Shown here in pieces: positions 33,369 through 44,489 of a DNA stretch of 64,000 nucleotides (position 1 is its first letter; each line of letters begins with the position of its first letter). The notes under the pieces are model-generated. The model was given only the letters and a program-made list of their open reading frames with translations, did no database searches and was not told where the DNA came from. Made by a program: the position numbers and the translations under genes. This DNA comes from Taudactylus pleione (lineage: Eukaryota; Chordata; Amphibia; Anura; Myobatrachidae): positions 868,001-932,000 of the forward strand of contig JAUIMM010000703.1 in NCBI GenBank assembly GCA_031769625.1, given 5' to 3'.

Positions 33369-33484
33369 AAGCTGAAATTTGGACAGGCCTCTGTATACGC
33401 CTCTGTATTAATTGACTTTGGAGCTGCTGGCAACATGATGACCACTAATTTGGCCAGTCAATTGGCCACTGCCTTGAGGACAGT

Positions 33485-34524
33485 GGCCCTCATTCAGACC
33501 AAAAAAAAGCAACCGCCCACATTCAGAGCGAGTGCTCGCTTTTTGCGAGCGGCTCTGAATGAGGGCCATTGGCTCGCAAGTGGGTCGGTGTTGAGGTACT
33601 GCGCAAACGCCGCACGTGCACAAGCCCCGGAGCGAGTGAGAAATTTACTCGCTGAGTTTCTCACTCGCTCCAGGGCTTGCGCACGCATGCGGCACGCGCG
33701 TGCGCAGTGCCTCAACATCGACCTGCTTGCGAGTGCATAGCGCTTTCGAGTGGGTCTGAATGAGAGCCAATGGCCCTCATTCAGAGCCGCTCGCAAACAG
33801 CGAGCGCTCGCTCTGAATGTGGGCAGCCGCTTTTTTTTTGAGCCAGTCAACGCGAGTGGCCAGGTGATGGTTGCGACCATCGGGCTTGCGACGAGACCCT
33901 TGTGGCAGGGTCTCGTCTGCCGCAAGCCCCAGTGAGCTTTCGGCTCTAACAGAGCCGGAAGCTCACTACTGACATCACTCATGATGTCAGTAGGGCCGCC
34001 CCCAAATGGCAGGCGTTCCTTCGGGAACGCTTCCATTTGGCCAGCCACCCACCCCTCCCGCCTACAAAACAGGGCGAGCTGTCGATCAACATCGACAGCC
34101 GCCCCGTTTTTAGCGAGCCCCGGAGCGAGCAAATTTTTCTCTTGCACCGGGGCTTACGCACGCGGCACGTGTGCAGTGCCCCACCATCGACCCATTTGTG
34201 AGCACCAGAGCCGTAACTAGACTTTTTTGTGCCCTGTGCCACAAAGAGCATTGGCGCCCCCCTAATTTTTCAAAGGGGACATAATGCACCCAAAAAAGGG
34301 CCACGGCCTCATGGGGAAGGGCCAGGGAAGAGATAGGGGAGGCCAGGAGATGCTGGGGATAAAATAAGAGGAAGCTACAAGCAAGAATGATAATAAACAG
34401 AAATTTGGCAGGCCCAAACAGCGCCCCCTGACCTGTGGTTCCCTGTGCGATGGCACCGGCCGCACAACCCTAGCTACGGCCCTGGCGAGCGCATAGTGCT
34501 TGCGAGCGGGTCTGAATGAGGGCC
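33485..34524. repeat. Compound of hairpin-chain elements in gypsy protease
   Basis: The outer ends are GGCCCTCATTCAGACC and GGTCTGAATGAGGGCC-like, with flanks AGT (33482-33484) and AAT (34525-34527). Internal copies of the end motif occur at about 33552-33567 and 33773-33790, so at least two or three units are stacked. Hairpins include CTGACATCACTCATGATGTC with AG, GGCGTTCCTTCGGGAACGC-like and GAGCGCTCGCTC. A hAT MITE is nested at 34206-34484. Confidence 0.8.
34206..34484. mobile_element. hAT MITE nested in the hairpin compound
   Basis: The ends are CAGAGCCGTAACTAGAC and CTAGCTACGGCCCTG. Flanks GTGAGCAC and GCGAGCGC agree at 6 of 8 bases. It is the third level of nesting here: hAT in hairpin compound in gypsy. 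Confidence 0.75.
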
Positions 34525-35087
34525 AATGTCCTCACCTGTCTTCCTAATGGTAGTGGATGGCAGCAGAATTCCTGGGGGTACCATTACCCATCAATGCGTT
34601 CCAGTCACACTCCAAGTTGGGGTGCTATATTCATATTCAACAGACTTTCTAATAATTGCGGAGGCTTCCAGTCCAATTGCTCTAGGCTTTCCATGGCTAC
34701 AGTGTCATAATCCATATATAGACTCACAGTCCTGTCTTGGGGTTCCCAGTGTTTCAAGACTTATCTACAATCTGTGGTCTCTCATTGCATTACCTCCAAA
34801 GAAGGTCACCTTCTTCCTCTGCCTTACAGTTTCAAGACATATTTTCAAAAAAAATCAGCTGAAAAGTTATCACCTCACCATGAATGGGATTGTCCCATTG
34901 ACTTGCTCCCAACCAAAGCATCTCCTCGTGGGAGAGTGTACTCACTCTCTGTTCCTGAAACTTGGAAGCTTACACCTGTGTACTGATTACTGTGGCCTTA
35001 ATGAGATCACAAACAAAAACCCACTTCTTTTGATCATGTAAAAGGAGCTACCATCTTTTCCAAACTCAACCTCCAGGGAGCTTATAA

Positions 35088-35230
35088 CCTAGGGTCTCAT
35101 TCAGACCCGCGTGCAAGCGCCTATGCGCTCGCAAGTGGGTCGATGTTATGCCCTGCGCACACGCAGCAGCCGCACTGCATGTGCGCAAGCCCCAGAGCGA
35201 GAGAGAAATTCTCTCACTCCGGGACTCACT
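35088..35230. repeat. Truncated hairpin-chain element in gypsy RT
   Basis: The left end AGGGTCTCATTCAGACCC is followed by the hairpins GCGTGCAAGCGCCTATGCGC-like and AGAGAGAAATTCTCTC. The right end motif is missing, so it is truncated or recombined. Confidence 0.65.
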
Positions 35231-35782
35231 ACAAAATTCAAAAAGTGCACTTTTCCATGCCATTCCTGGGCTACATAATTTCCGGTACAGACTTGCACAG
35301 GGATTCTGCAAAAATCCAGGCAATTGTTGATTGCCCTCAACTAAACACTTTGAAGTCGGTGCAATGCTTCCTAGGGTTTGCCAACTGTTACAGAAAGTTT
35401 ATCCAGAACTATTCCACCATTGTCGCACCATTGTCGCACCTCTCACTGCTGTCACAAAGAAAGGGGCTAACCCTCGCAAATGGTCTAAAGAGACCATTTC
35501 AGCTCTCCAAAGCCTCAAAAAGGCCTTCGCCTCCGCTCCAATTCTACATCAGCCTGATTTGGCAGCACTGTTCTTCCTAGAAGTGGATGCATCCTCCATA
35601 GGAGTAGGAGCAGTTATCTCACAGAAAGCCAAAGATGGTCAGTGGCATCCATGTGGATTCTTTTCTACGAGATTCCTCCCTGCTGAGAATTTTAAACAGC
35701 ATAAGCGTGGACTGGCCCACATGACGTTATAGGATCATTGACTGTTTGCCGCCATCCATCAGGGGTGATAAAAGAGTTGGGG

Positions 35783-36831
35783 TGTCACAATTGGTGTCTG
35801 CGAGTTACCTGTCTCAGGTGGTGATCGGGTTTCAACGGAGGCCGGCATGACTGGAATCACAGATAATGTAAATAGCTCTATTTACAAGACTTGGGTAGCA
35901 GTGAAAACTGCCTTTGATGATAAATGACAGGAACTGGAGGGACCGGACTGGGACCGGCAGGAAGACTTGTTGAATTGAACTGATGAACTAAGAACTTGAC
36001 TCTGGACTGGAACAACGTGGACTGAACTGATGAGCTTGGAACTTGACTCTGGACTGGAACAACGTGGACTGAACTGATGAGCTTGGAACTTGACTCTGGA
36101 CTGGAACAACGTGGACTGAACTGATGAGCTTGGAACTTGACTCAGGACTGGAATGTGACAATGGCTGAAGGGAAGTCAGGTAATGCTGAGACGAGGGCTA
36201 AACAGGGTAATCTGGAATTACTATGACAAATTTGGAACTCAGGTGCAGGCTGGATTGGATAATTGGGAATAACAGGTTTCAGGAAGGAATGGGTAGGTTT
36301 GGGAATTTTAGGTTCAGGGAGGGAGTAGGTAGGTAAAAGGAGCAGGAGTTGATCCACAGCAGGAAGCAAGGCAGGGTGACACGGTGCAGGTTTACAGAGT
36401 GCCAGGGACCAACCAGGAGTAGGACTAGCAGCAGAGCACAGGCCAGGTATTGCCGTAACAGGACGACTGGATGCCAGGTATAGCTGTAACAGGTTTCAGG
36501 GATACACTTGAAATGCAGAAACAGCATGAACCATACACCATGGGAAGACGAGATGTTCAGGCCCAGAATGCTATCAGGAGAGGATATATATACCATGGGT
36601 CTGGCAGCAATTGGTGGATACGGACAGGTGGTCTGGTAGTAGCATTCTGAGTGGTGGAAGGCACAATATGCAGAGGGAGTATTCAGGGCTAGCAGTGCTC
36701 ACAGACAGAGGAGAGACCAGGTGCAATAATCAGAGCAAATCCTCCGGGCAAATTACACACACAGATCCATGGGGGAGCTGACAGGGGTAAGTCCCAAGGC
36801 AAAATGGTGACAACTAGACAGGGTCGTGACA
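35783..36831 (-). repeat. 3' LTR of gag-only copy 1
   Basis: It matches 39162-40302 base for base over long stretches. It lacks about 48 bp present at 40109-40156 (CTCTGAGAATCAGAACCACA region), and has one to two fewer units of the CTGGACTGGAACAACGTGGA tandem repeat. Confidence 0.92.
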
Positions 36832-37859
36832 GTACCCCCTCTTTATGGGTGGACTCCGGACACCAAAACAAAAACTTTCTTCAGACATCTTCCCAATTCT
36901 CAATTTCTTGGGATACTTGGAGTGGAAAGTCTACAAAAGGAGATAGTTCAAGACCTTCGCCTATTCTTCTTTTTGCTGCGAGAACGTTTTGTGCCAACCA
37001 ACGGACCAGGAATCTTTGGTAACTCCTGTGGAAATATGTGGCTGGGAAGGACAGGATCAGAATTTTGGGAGGAACAGTAGCAGAAAGGGGACAAGGAGGT
37101 GTGTGCACAAGTCATGTTCTGGGTTACAGATTCAAAAGTGCTGCTCTCTTGGGATGCCTGGAATTCGGCACGCTGGCCCTTGAAAACTTGACCTTGTTCG
37201 GATTTCAGAGGAGTGGAGGACGAATTCTTGGTAGCACAAACAGAGTGCTTGGACAATATTTTGGAACTGAGAACTTCACTAGAATTTTGGTTTACAGGGT
37301 AAGAACCAAATTCTTTGACAACAGCTTCACTGAAAGTCTTTATATTTTGAAGCATTGGATCTTTGGAGTTGTAAATAGGGGCAACCCAGTCCCAAGCTTT
37401 ACCTTGAAAAGATGAGATAACAAACTCTACAATATTAGTAGACTTGACTCCACATGGCAGAGAAGAATTCATCATACCGAAGAATTGTTTCAATAAAGCA
37501 TAGTATTGAGATAAGTCCCCATCAAAATAAATGCATGGTGAAGTATCTGACGAATCCTGTGTGTTCAAGGATTGTGGAGCACTTTCAGGTGCCTGGCAGG
37601 AGGAAATTTGAGGATGTTCCGATTGATGAGGAGTCGAAATAACTGAAGCTGACCGATGTTCGGAATGCGGACCAATTGATGGAACTGGAAGGAGTCCTGG
37701 GGAGCTAGAGACAGTAGCATCAACAATCAAAGCTGAGAACAGACTTCAGAGATTGTCATCTTCTGGAACAATATATGCAGGAGACGGTGAACAGGAACCA
37801 TAATCAGATTTTGTAGTACAAGACACTTCTCCCTGATAACAGGAACTTGAAACCCCCTC

Positions 37860-38410
37860 CTGAGGCATGAGACTTGAGACCCCCTCCTGGGGCGCGAGAC
37901 TTGAGACCCCCTCCTGGGGCGCGAGACTTGAGACCCCCTCCTGGGGCATGAGACTTGAGACCCCCTCCTGGGGCACGAGGCTTGAAACCCCCTCCTGGGG
38001 CACGAGACTTGAAACCCCTTCCTGGGGCACGAGACTTGAAACCCCTTCCTGGGGTACGAGATTTGAAACCCCTTCCTGGGGTACGAGACTTGAAACCCCC
38101 TCCTGGGGTACCAGACTTGAGATCCCCTTCTGGGGAATGGGAGTTGAAACCCCTTGCTGGGGTGCAAGTCTTGAAACCCCCTCCTGGGGTATGAGACTTG
38201 AAACCCCTTCCTGGGGTACGAGACTTGAAACCCCCTCCTGGGGTACGAGACTTGAGACCCCTTGCTGGGGTGCCAGACTTGAGATCCCCTTCTGGGGTAC
38301 GAGACTTGAAACCCCCTCCTGGGGTACGAGACTTGAAACCCCCTCCTGGGGTATGAGACTTGAAACCCCCTCCTGGGGTATGAGACTTGAGACTCCTCTT
38401 GGGGCTGCTG
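37860..38410. repeat. 27-bp in-frame array A of gag copy 1, about 20 units
   Basis: The plus-strand unit is CTTGAAACCCCCTCCTGGGG followed by TACGAGA, which gives the minus-strand nonapeptide GVSSLVPQE. The length is strictly 27 bp and substitutions are mostly at a few sites. Confidence 0.95.
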
Positions 38411-38429
38411 ACTGGAGTCCCCTTCTGGG

Positions 38430-38685
38430 ACAAGCAGAATCCAGGCTGGGACCGGAACGGGCAGAATCCAGGCTGGGACCGGAACGGGCAGAATCCGGGC
38501 TGGGACCGGAACGGGCAGAATCCGGGCTGGGACCGGAACGGGCAGAATCCGGGCTGGGACCGGAACGGGCAGAATCCGGGCTGGGACCGGAACGGGCAGA
38601 ATCCGGGCTGGGACCGGAACGGGCAGAATCCGGGCTGGGACCGGAACGGGCAAAATCCGGGCTGGGACCGGAACGGGCACTGAGA
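38430..38685. repeat. 27-bp in-frame array B of gag copy 1, nine units
   Basis: The plus-strand unit is GGGCTGGGACCGGAACGGGC then AGAATCC; the minus-strand nonapeptide is SGPSPDSAR. It has the same 27-bp length as array A but a different sequence. Confidence 0.95.
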
Positions 38686-39161
38686 CGTTGATACTTGGAA
38701 CCACTGCTGGAGTTGCAACGGAAACAGTCTTTAATGAAGTGGTCAGAACTCCCACAATAGAGGCAGAGCTGTAAATCTTTGCGCCGCTGGCGTTTGGCCA
38801 CAGAGAGCTTGGGGCGTGGGTAACTATGATGTCTGACATTACTTGGTTCGGAAGAATCCTTGTTTCTTAGGGATTCCAAGGTAGAGGTTTTAGTCGAGAC
38901 AGAGGCAGCTCTAAGAAATTCAGGAATTATCTGAAAAATTTTGCTGAGTAGAGCCTGAAGCTGTTCCAGCAGTCGATGGAAGGTAGTTAGGGGTTCAGGT
39001 AAGGTTTGGGTAACTTCTAGCCGGTTATTCAGGATTTGCAAAAGCTGTAGCACTTGATGCTGTACGGCCTCCTGTGAATCCAAACGGGTGACCAGGTTAC
39101 GGAAAGCATCTAGTCCCTTAATAGGTGCTTGATCCGCCACCATCGTTGGTCCTGAACATTC

Positions 39162-40302
39162 TGTCACAATTGGTGTCTGCGAGTTACCTGTCTCAGGTGG
39201 TGATCGGGTTTCAACGGAGGCCGGCATGACTGGAATCACAGATAATGTAAATAGCTCTATTTACAAGACTTGGGTAGCAGTGAAAACTGCCTTTGATGAT
39301 AAATGACAGGAACTGGAGGGACCGGACTGGGTCCGGCAGGAAGACTTGTTGAATTGAACTGATGAACTAAGAACTTGACTCTGGACTGGAACAACGTGGA
39401 CTGAACTGATGAGCTTGGAACTTGACTCTGGACTGGAACAACGTGGACTGAACTGATGAACTAAGAACTTGACGCTGGACTGGAGCAACGTGGACTGAAC
39501 TGATGAGCTTGGAACTTGACTCTGGACTGGAACAACGTGGACTGAACTGATGAGCTTGGAACTTGACTCAGGACTGGAATGTGACAATGGCTGAAGGGAA
39601 GTCAGGTAATGCTGAGACGAGGGCTAAACAGGGTAATCTGGAATTACTATGACAAATTTGGAACTCAGGTGCAGGCTGGATTGGATAATTGGGAATAACA
39701 GGTTTCAGGAAGGAATGGGTAGGTTTGGGAATTTTAGGTTCAGGGAGGGAGTAGGTAGGTAAAAGGAGCAGGAGTTGATCCACAGCAGGAAGCAAGGCAG
39801 GGTGACACGGTGCAGGTTTACAGAGTGCCAGGGACCAACCAGGAGTAGGACTAGCAGCAGAGCACAGGCCAGGTATTGCCGTAACAGGACGACTGGATGC
39901 CAGGTATAGCTGTAACAGGTTTCAGGGATACACTTGAAATGCAGAAACAGCATGAACCATACACCATGGGAAGACGAGATGTTCAGGCCCAGAATGCTAT
40001 CAGGAGGGGATATATATACCATGGGTCTGGCAGCAATTGGTGGATACGGACAGGTGGTCTGGTAGTAGCATTCTGAGTGGTGGAAGGCACAATATGCAGA
40101 GGGAGTATTCATCTCTGCAGCTCTGAGAATCAGAACCACACCTGTGATTCCAATCAGGGCTAGCAGTGCTCACAGACAGAGGAGAGACCAGGTGCAATAA
40201 TCAGAGCAAATCCTCCGGGCAAATTACACACACAGATCCATGGGGGAGCTGACAGGGGTAAGTCCCAAGGCAAAAAGGTGACAACTAGACAGGGTCGTGA
40301 CA
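39162..40302 (-). repeat. 5' LTR of gag-only copy 1
   Basis: It is the promoter-side LTR of the minus-strand element and contains the gag start. It contains a 42-bp tandem repeat around 39365-39570. Confidence 0.92.
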
Positions 40303-40757
40303 TGGGGGACTATGTATCATTTTCACATTATTTTTGCGAAAACAATCCTCCTATCATCACAGAGTTTTCCAATTCGTAAACAAAAAATTTTAACCGACGG
40401 AATGTAACAAAAGATTTACGATCAACATCGCATTGCGAAAACTTCTGTTGGTTGCGAAACTAGTTTCAAGATGTGATATTATATATTTACACTCGTCTCA
40501 AATTTGTTTACCAATTCTGAAGCATTGCGCATGTGCCAGGAAAGAAGCACATTCATCAAAAAAACAAACAATTCCCTGGTGTCGTCGCTCAACGAGGTGG
40601 AAGAGAAGCTGTTGCTCGTTCCAGTAGGGTGTAATATAGGATTACAAATAATCAATGAAAATATATCATATGTTGTGGATCCATTTACTTACACGTGTCA
40701 AATAAGTCATTGCAATTAAAGGTTCAGTTGAAGTGGACTGTGATGAAGGCTCCAGCT

Positions 40758-41220
40758 CACTCAGGGCTTGCTCTAGAGGTGTTCGACCTGAGCGGTCGCA
40801 CAGGTGCGCCACACATAGAGGGCGCACCCCTCCCCAACATCCCGATTTCAGCGGGATATTACTGTCCTGCTGTTCCACCTGTGGTCCGAAGTGGCCCGCG
40901 GGTGGTTAAATCAGGAGGTTGTGGACCACCCCCACTGCCGCAGCTGTGCGGCGGTGCCGGACCCCAGAGACTCTGAATGGATGCTCTGCCCATGCGCGCA
41001 GCATCCATTCAGTGACGGGAGAGGGCTGGGGGAAGCCCAGCTAGTGAGGCTCCCCCCAGCCTGACGTTATTTGGAGGCGGACACGCCTCCTAATAACGTC
41101 ATGTAGGGGGCGTGGCCTATGTTAATTAGGCCACACCCCCATTTTCGAGCACGCATGGCGAAGATAGGGTGCTCTGGAGGGGGCCGGCACAGGGTGCTCC
41201 GACCCCTGGAGCCGGCCCTG
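40758..41220. mobile_element. hAT MITE, CAGGGCCGGC family, second copy (inverted)
   Basis: The right end GGAGCCGGCCCTG and internal GACGTTATTTGGAGG, GGGCGTGGCCTA and GCATCCATTCAG match 23418-23826 on the other strand. The left end CAGGGCTTGCTCTAG is more diverged and the TSD is uncertain. Confidence 0.75.
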
Positions 41221-41624
41221 TGCCTACTAGTAACAAGTAGGCCAAGGAAAAGGAGGAGCTGGGAAACATGAGAGATCTTCAATCAGGGGCATATTAAGAG
41301 AGGAGGGGGCCTGTGTTCACTCCCCGTCCAGGGCCCCCTCCTCTCTTGCTGGCAGCCGCCGCAACGCTGACAGCCTCAGTAGACTCTGGGCACTAGTCTG
41401 TGCCCGAAGTCTACTGCACATGCGCAGAATGCTGGGAAAATGGCCGGGGCGCCCATTTTCCATGCATTTTGTGTAGCGCCTCTCCAGGCGTTGTGGGACT
41501 TCGGAGATGTAAGTATTAAAAAGTATGGGTGCAGGGTGTGCGGTGTGGGCCCCCTTGGAACGAGGAGCCCGTGCGCCCGTGCGCACCGTACACCCTGCAC
41601 CCATTATAGATACTGTCTTCAAAC

Positions 41625-41795
41625 TAGGGGTGAGCGGGTACGGTTTTACTCGGATTTACTCGGATCTTTAAACGGCATTTTATTGGCTATCGCCTATCAT
41701 GTGTTTTGGATAGCCAATATAATAAATCCGAATTTGCGGTAAAGTAGCGATAAGAACCGAGTAAATCCGAGTAAAACCGAACCCGCTCACCCCTA
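41625..41795. repeat. Foldback MITE, TAGGGGTGAGCGGGT ends
   Basis: TAGGGGTGAGCGGGTACGG is mirrored by ACCGAACCCGCTCACCCCTA. The arms hold TTTACTCGGATTTACTCGGA. CTTCAAAC on the left and CTTTCAAAC on the right may be an 8-bp TSD with one inserted base. Confidence 0.85.
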
Positions 41796-42033
41796 CTTTC
41801 AAACCAACAAATATTTGCGAAATTTGAACGATACATTCAAAAATATCGCATTTCTACTATTTTCAGTTGTGAGACAGAGGTTACGCATTGTTCAAGAAAT
41901 AGAAAATTACTGCAATTATCTTTCAGGAAAAACACTACAATTTCCTGCTTAATATTGTACATACAGTATGATCATGCGATAATTGATTAAATCACATTTT
42001 TTAAGCAAAATCCAGTTTGAAACATCGACCCCA

Positions 42034-43221
42034 TAGATCTTTATTACAGCTAGAAGCAAGGTGGATTCTCCGTTTGAATTGTATAGCTTCATACGGTTTA
42101 CATAAGAAACTGTCACTTAGTTGCTTTATTTAGGGTCTTGTCACCATGGAGCCTTAATTTTGTTTATGGGTTATATGTGTTCAATTTTGGGTGTTCCCTG
42201 ATCATATGGCATCTAGCCAGTTGCATAGATCACATTTCCCTTGTAGCTACAGTATTTTGATTTTCTGCCACCCCTTATTAAGTAGCGTGTTTATAATGTA
42301 ATTATATTTGTTTGACAATCATTTACTTCTGTACTAAGCAGCTGAAAGAGTTTAGTCTTTCAGCCCTTTGTTTATTTCATTCTATATCCTACATTTATAT
42401 ATAGTCATGAAGGTTTATGGTTTCACTTTGTTCCAAGAAACGCGTAGGGCTGTTAGGGGGCATAAACTGATGCACATCGCAGACGCATTACGTCATTCAT
42501 CCCCCATTGGTAGCATGCAGACACAGCGTCTCTTTCACTTGGGCGTTATGGTGTATATAAGCTAAATTTTCTTATGTTGTTTATTGTATCCCTGATGAAA
42601 GCTTTTATAAACTGAAACATTGGATTTGCTTGAGAGGGTGGGGTATTTGTCTTCTATTTAAAAGTGTGCTGGATACAGGTGCTCACAGGAGAGGACAGTC
42701 TCATCCTAACAGTATTAGGGGGAGAAGACAGAAGTGGGGTTCATTCAGAGCTGGGAGCAAAAAATATGACCAGTGATGCTACAAGTACTTTGGGAGCAAA
42801 AGTGCCACCTCCCTCCGTGAGTGCCACCCCTCAAGTTCTTCACCACAATTTTTATTTGTTTAGAATGAGATGGGGGGCACATTTTCTTTTGTGTGATGCT
42901 GTATGCCACAGACATGATGGCGCAGCAGACATTAGCTTCGCAGGTCAGCAGTTGGTGCTCAGTGTGGGATCACCGCAAGAACAACAATGATGTTAGTCAG
43001 TCAGTGTTTTAGGCTCCATCTTAGCTAATGTGTATATGTGCCCAGCGGTGCCAGCGGAGAAGTGCTCCAGCACTGGAGGAAGGAAGACCAACACTGAAAA
43101 GGAACTGTACATAGGCCAGGAAGAGGGAGAGCCCCAAGAACAGCCTTACCTGAAGGGAGTCACTGCTGAAGGGGTCCAGGAAGAAGCTTGCTGCCTGAAA
43201 ACATTAATTCTTATCCAATAT
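42034..43221. other. Unassigned DNA, possible TE piece with AAACGCGT motif
   Basis: CAAGAAACGCGTAGG at about 42436 and CCTGATGAAAGC at about 42592 recall the paired motifs of a dispersed amphibian/fish repeat, from memory only. No reading frame of note is present. Confidence 0.35.
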
Positions 43222-43625
43222 AAGGCCAGGGGCGGGATGCATGAAGCATCGCATTTTGAATGCAATGCATCCCACCACTGAACGCATGCACAATGGTGTT
43301 TTATAATGCCGTATCCATGACTAATTATGTAAGGGACAGCTCATTCAATAAGAGCTGTCCCTTGCGAAAAGGACTTCCAGGTTTATGACCCAGGGGTCCT
43401 TCTGCGCTTGTGCGGCCGTCCGCCTGCGCATGCGCAAACCGGATCCTGTTGGATCCCTCTCAGGGAAGTCTCTGGCAAGAAGCCCATAGGCATCTATTAA
43501 GCAAGGCCATCTATAGATGTCTTTGACTATTGGAAACAAGCTGCAGAAAATGGGAAATGCGGTCAAACCATCGAAAACAGCATTTTTGATGGTTTGACTC
43601 CATTTTGAAGGGTAGTGCATTCCAC
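43222..43625. repeat. Hairpin-chain region
   Basis: Serial hairpins are present: GCATCGCATTTTGAATGCAA, GGACAGCTCATTCAATAAGA with GCTGTCC, GGATCCTGTTGGATCC, and CAAACCATCGAAAACAGCAT followed by TTTTGATGGTTTG. The build is like 15459-16019; ends GGGGCGGGATGCATGAAG and GTAGTGCATTCCACTCC are only loosely inverted. Confidence 0.6.
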
Positions 43626-44489
43626 TCCAGGACAGAGAGGGAACAGTGAAGCCCTAAAAAGAGAGAAGAGTTCCGGCCGGTGGAAAGGCATTAGAAGACA
43701 TCAGGGAAGCTCAGATGAGAGAGGTCCAGAGAGAAACTAGTTTATAGAATATACAGAGCGGTGGTGATCTAGCATACACTGACAGAGACTCAACGCATAA
43801 TACAGTCCACCTCATAGGAGTTGCTAAGGGGCACATCCTCTGTAATGGAGGATGGAGGAGAGAAGAAGCACAGAGACACTGTACATGCGCAGTAGAGCAT
43901 TGCAATCAGGGTCGGAGGTCACATCTGTGGGTTACTTACAGGAAGTTCCAAAGATAACACCCAACACAACTTTCCATCTCTCTCCAGTCCTCACAGGAAA
44001 CCATGATCAGATGAGTGGCATGTCACATCACAAATAAATATAATGGGTTATTGCCGGGTCTACCTGGGTCACGGCTCTTTGTACAAGGGTCCTTGAAAAA
44101 CAACCCAGGTTGAGTGACTCGGAAATTGGACCCTGGATGCTACCAGGGTTTAACATGTGAAAGACCCAGGTAACCATGCAGTGTAAACGGTGCAACCTGG
44201 GTCACCATTATCTAGGTTATTCCTCAAGCCAGCGTATTGGCATAATCTCCAAGCGTCCACTGTAACCACGGAAGAAGGGCCCGGTCTGAACGGAAATAAC
44301 CCTGGTCCAGGTGCCGGTTTACAAGGAGTAAAACTCTGCTTTGGCCTAGGCTCTGTGCTTAGTGCCCTGGGTTGGAGTCTGTTTTTTGGTGGAAAAGGAG
44401 TATAAGTGAGTATATCTTAACCAGCAAAAAAATTATGTAGGGAAACAGTAACTCACCAGTTTGCAGTGCAGGGAGAGATTCAACAAAGC
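43626..44489. other. Unassigned DNA with CCTGGGTC palindromes
   Basis: From about 44059 to 44330, words ACCTGGGT, ACCCAGGT and ACCCTGG recur in both orientations, which suggests a decayed foldback element. No gene is seen. Confidence 0.4.

Larger units (their letters stand above)
33366..35740 (+). pseudogene. Ty3/gypsy pol fragment: protease, RT, RNase H
   Basis: It starts with the aspartic protease motif LIDFGAAGNMM (about 33410; the family has DSGA, so the active-site Ser is Phe here). After the insertion at 33485-34524 it continues with ASSPIALGFPWLQ, the CTDYCGLNEIT of RT (about 34980) and KLNLQGAYN. A second insertion (35088-35230) follows, then FLGYIIS, QCFLGFANCYRKF and the RNase H LEVDASSIGVG. 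Order and sequence show a second copy of the same family as 32058-33368, placed directly behind it. Confidence 0.85.
36948..39239 (-). pseudogene. Gag of LTR element copy 1, one nonsense codon
   Basis: Presumed capsid/nucleocapsid protein. The start at 39239 lies inside the 5' LTR, and the frame crosses the LTR end at TPIVT-ECSGP. In order: a helical N-terminal region (LDSQEAVQHQVLQLLQIL), a CCHC knuckle CLYCGSSDHFIKDC (about 38760), nine SGPSPDSAR units, about twenty GVSSLVPQE units, an in-frame TGA at 37746, then a capsid-like part (YFDGDLSQYYALLKQFF, FQGKAWDWVAPI). The knuckle precedes the capsid-like part, the reverse of the usual gag order. Apart from the TGA the 764-codon frame is open. 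Confidence 0.85.
35783..40302 (-). mobile_element. Complete gag-only LTR retrotransposon, copy 1
   Basis: Two LTRs (35783-36831, 39162-40302), both starting TGTCACAATT and ending GGTCGTGACA on the plus strand, bound a 2.3-kb interior that holds only a gag frame on the minus strand. An exact 5-bp TSD TGGGG flanks it (35778-35782, 40303-40307). There is no protease, RT or integrase, so it must have moved with enzymes from another element, plausibly the gypsy family at 30859. The close match of the LTRs suggests a fairly recent insertion. Confidence 0.93.
40308..42033. repeat. AT-rich element with nested hAT copies, ends tentative
   Basis: The left edge GGGACTATGTATCATTTTC and the right edge AAACATCGACCCCATAG look like degraded inverted ends. 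TTGCGAAA and ATATCGCAT-type words occur on both sides of the nested insertions at 40758-41220 and 41625-41795. The boundaries are a guess. Confidence 0.35.

Noticed and set aside
37867..38691. Long plus-strand frame of RLETPSWGT repeats
   Set aside because: Antisense shadow of the 27-bp gag arrays; a 27-bp period keeps every frame open by construction. The minus-strand frame links to the zinc knuckle and capsid-like parts.
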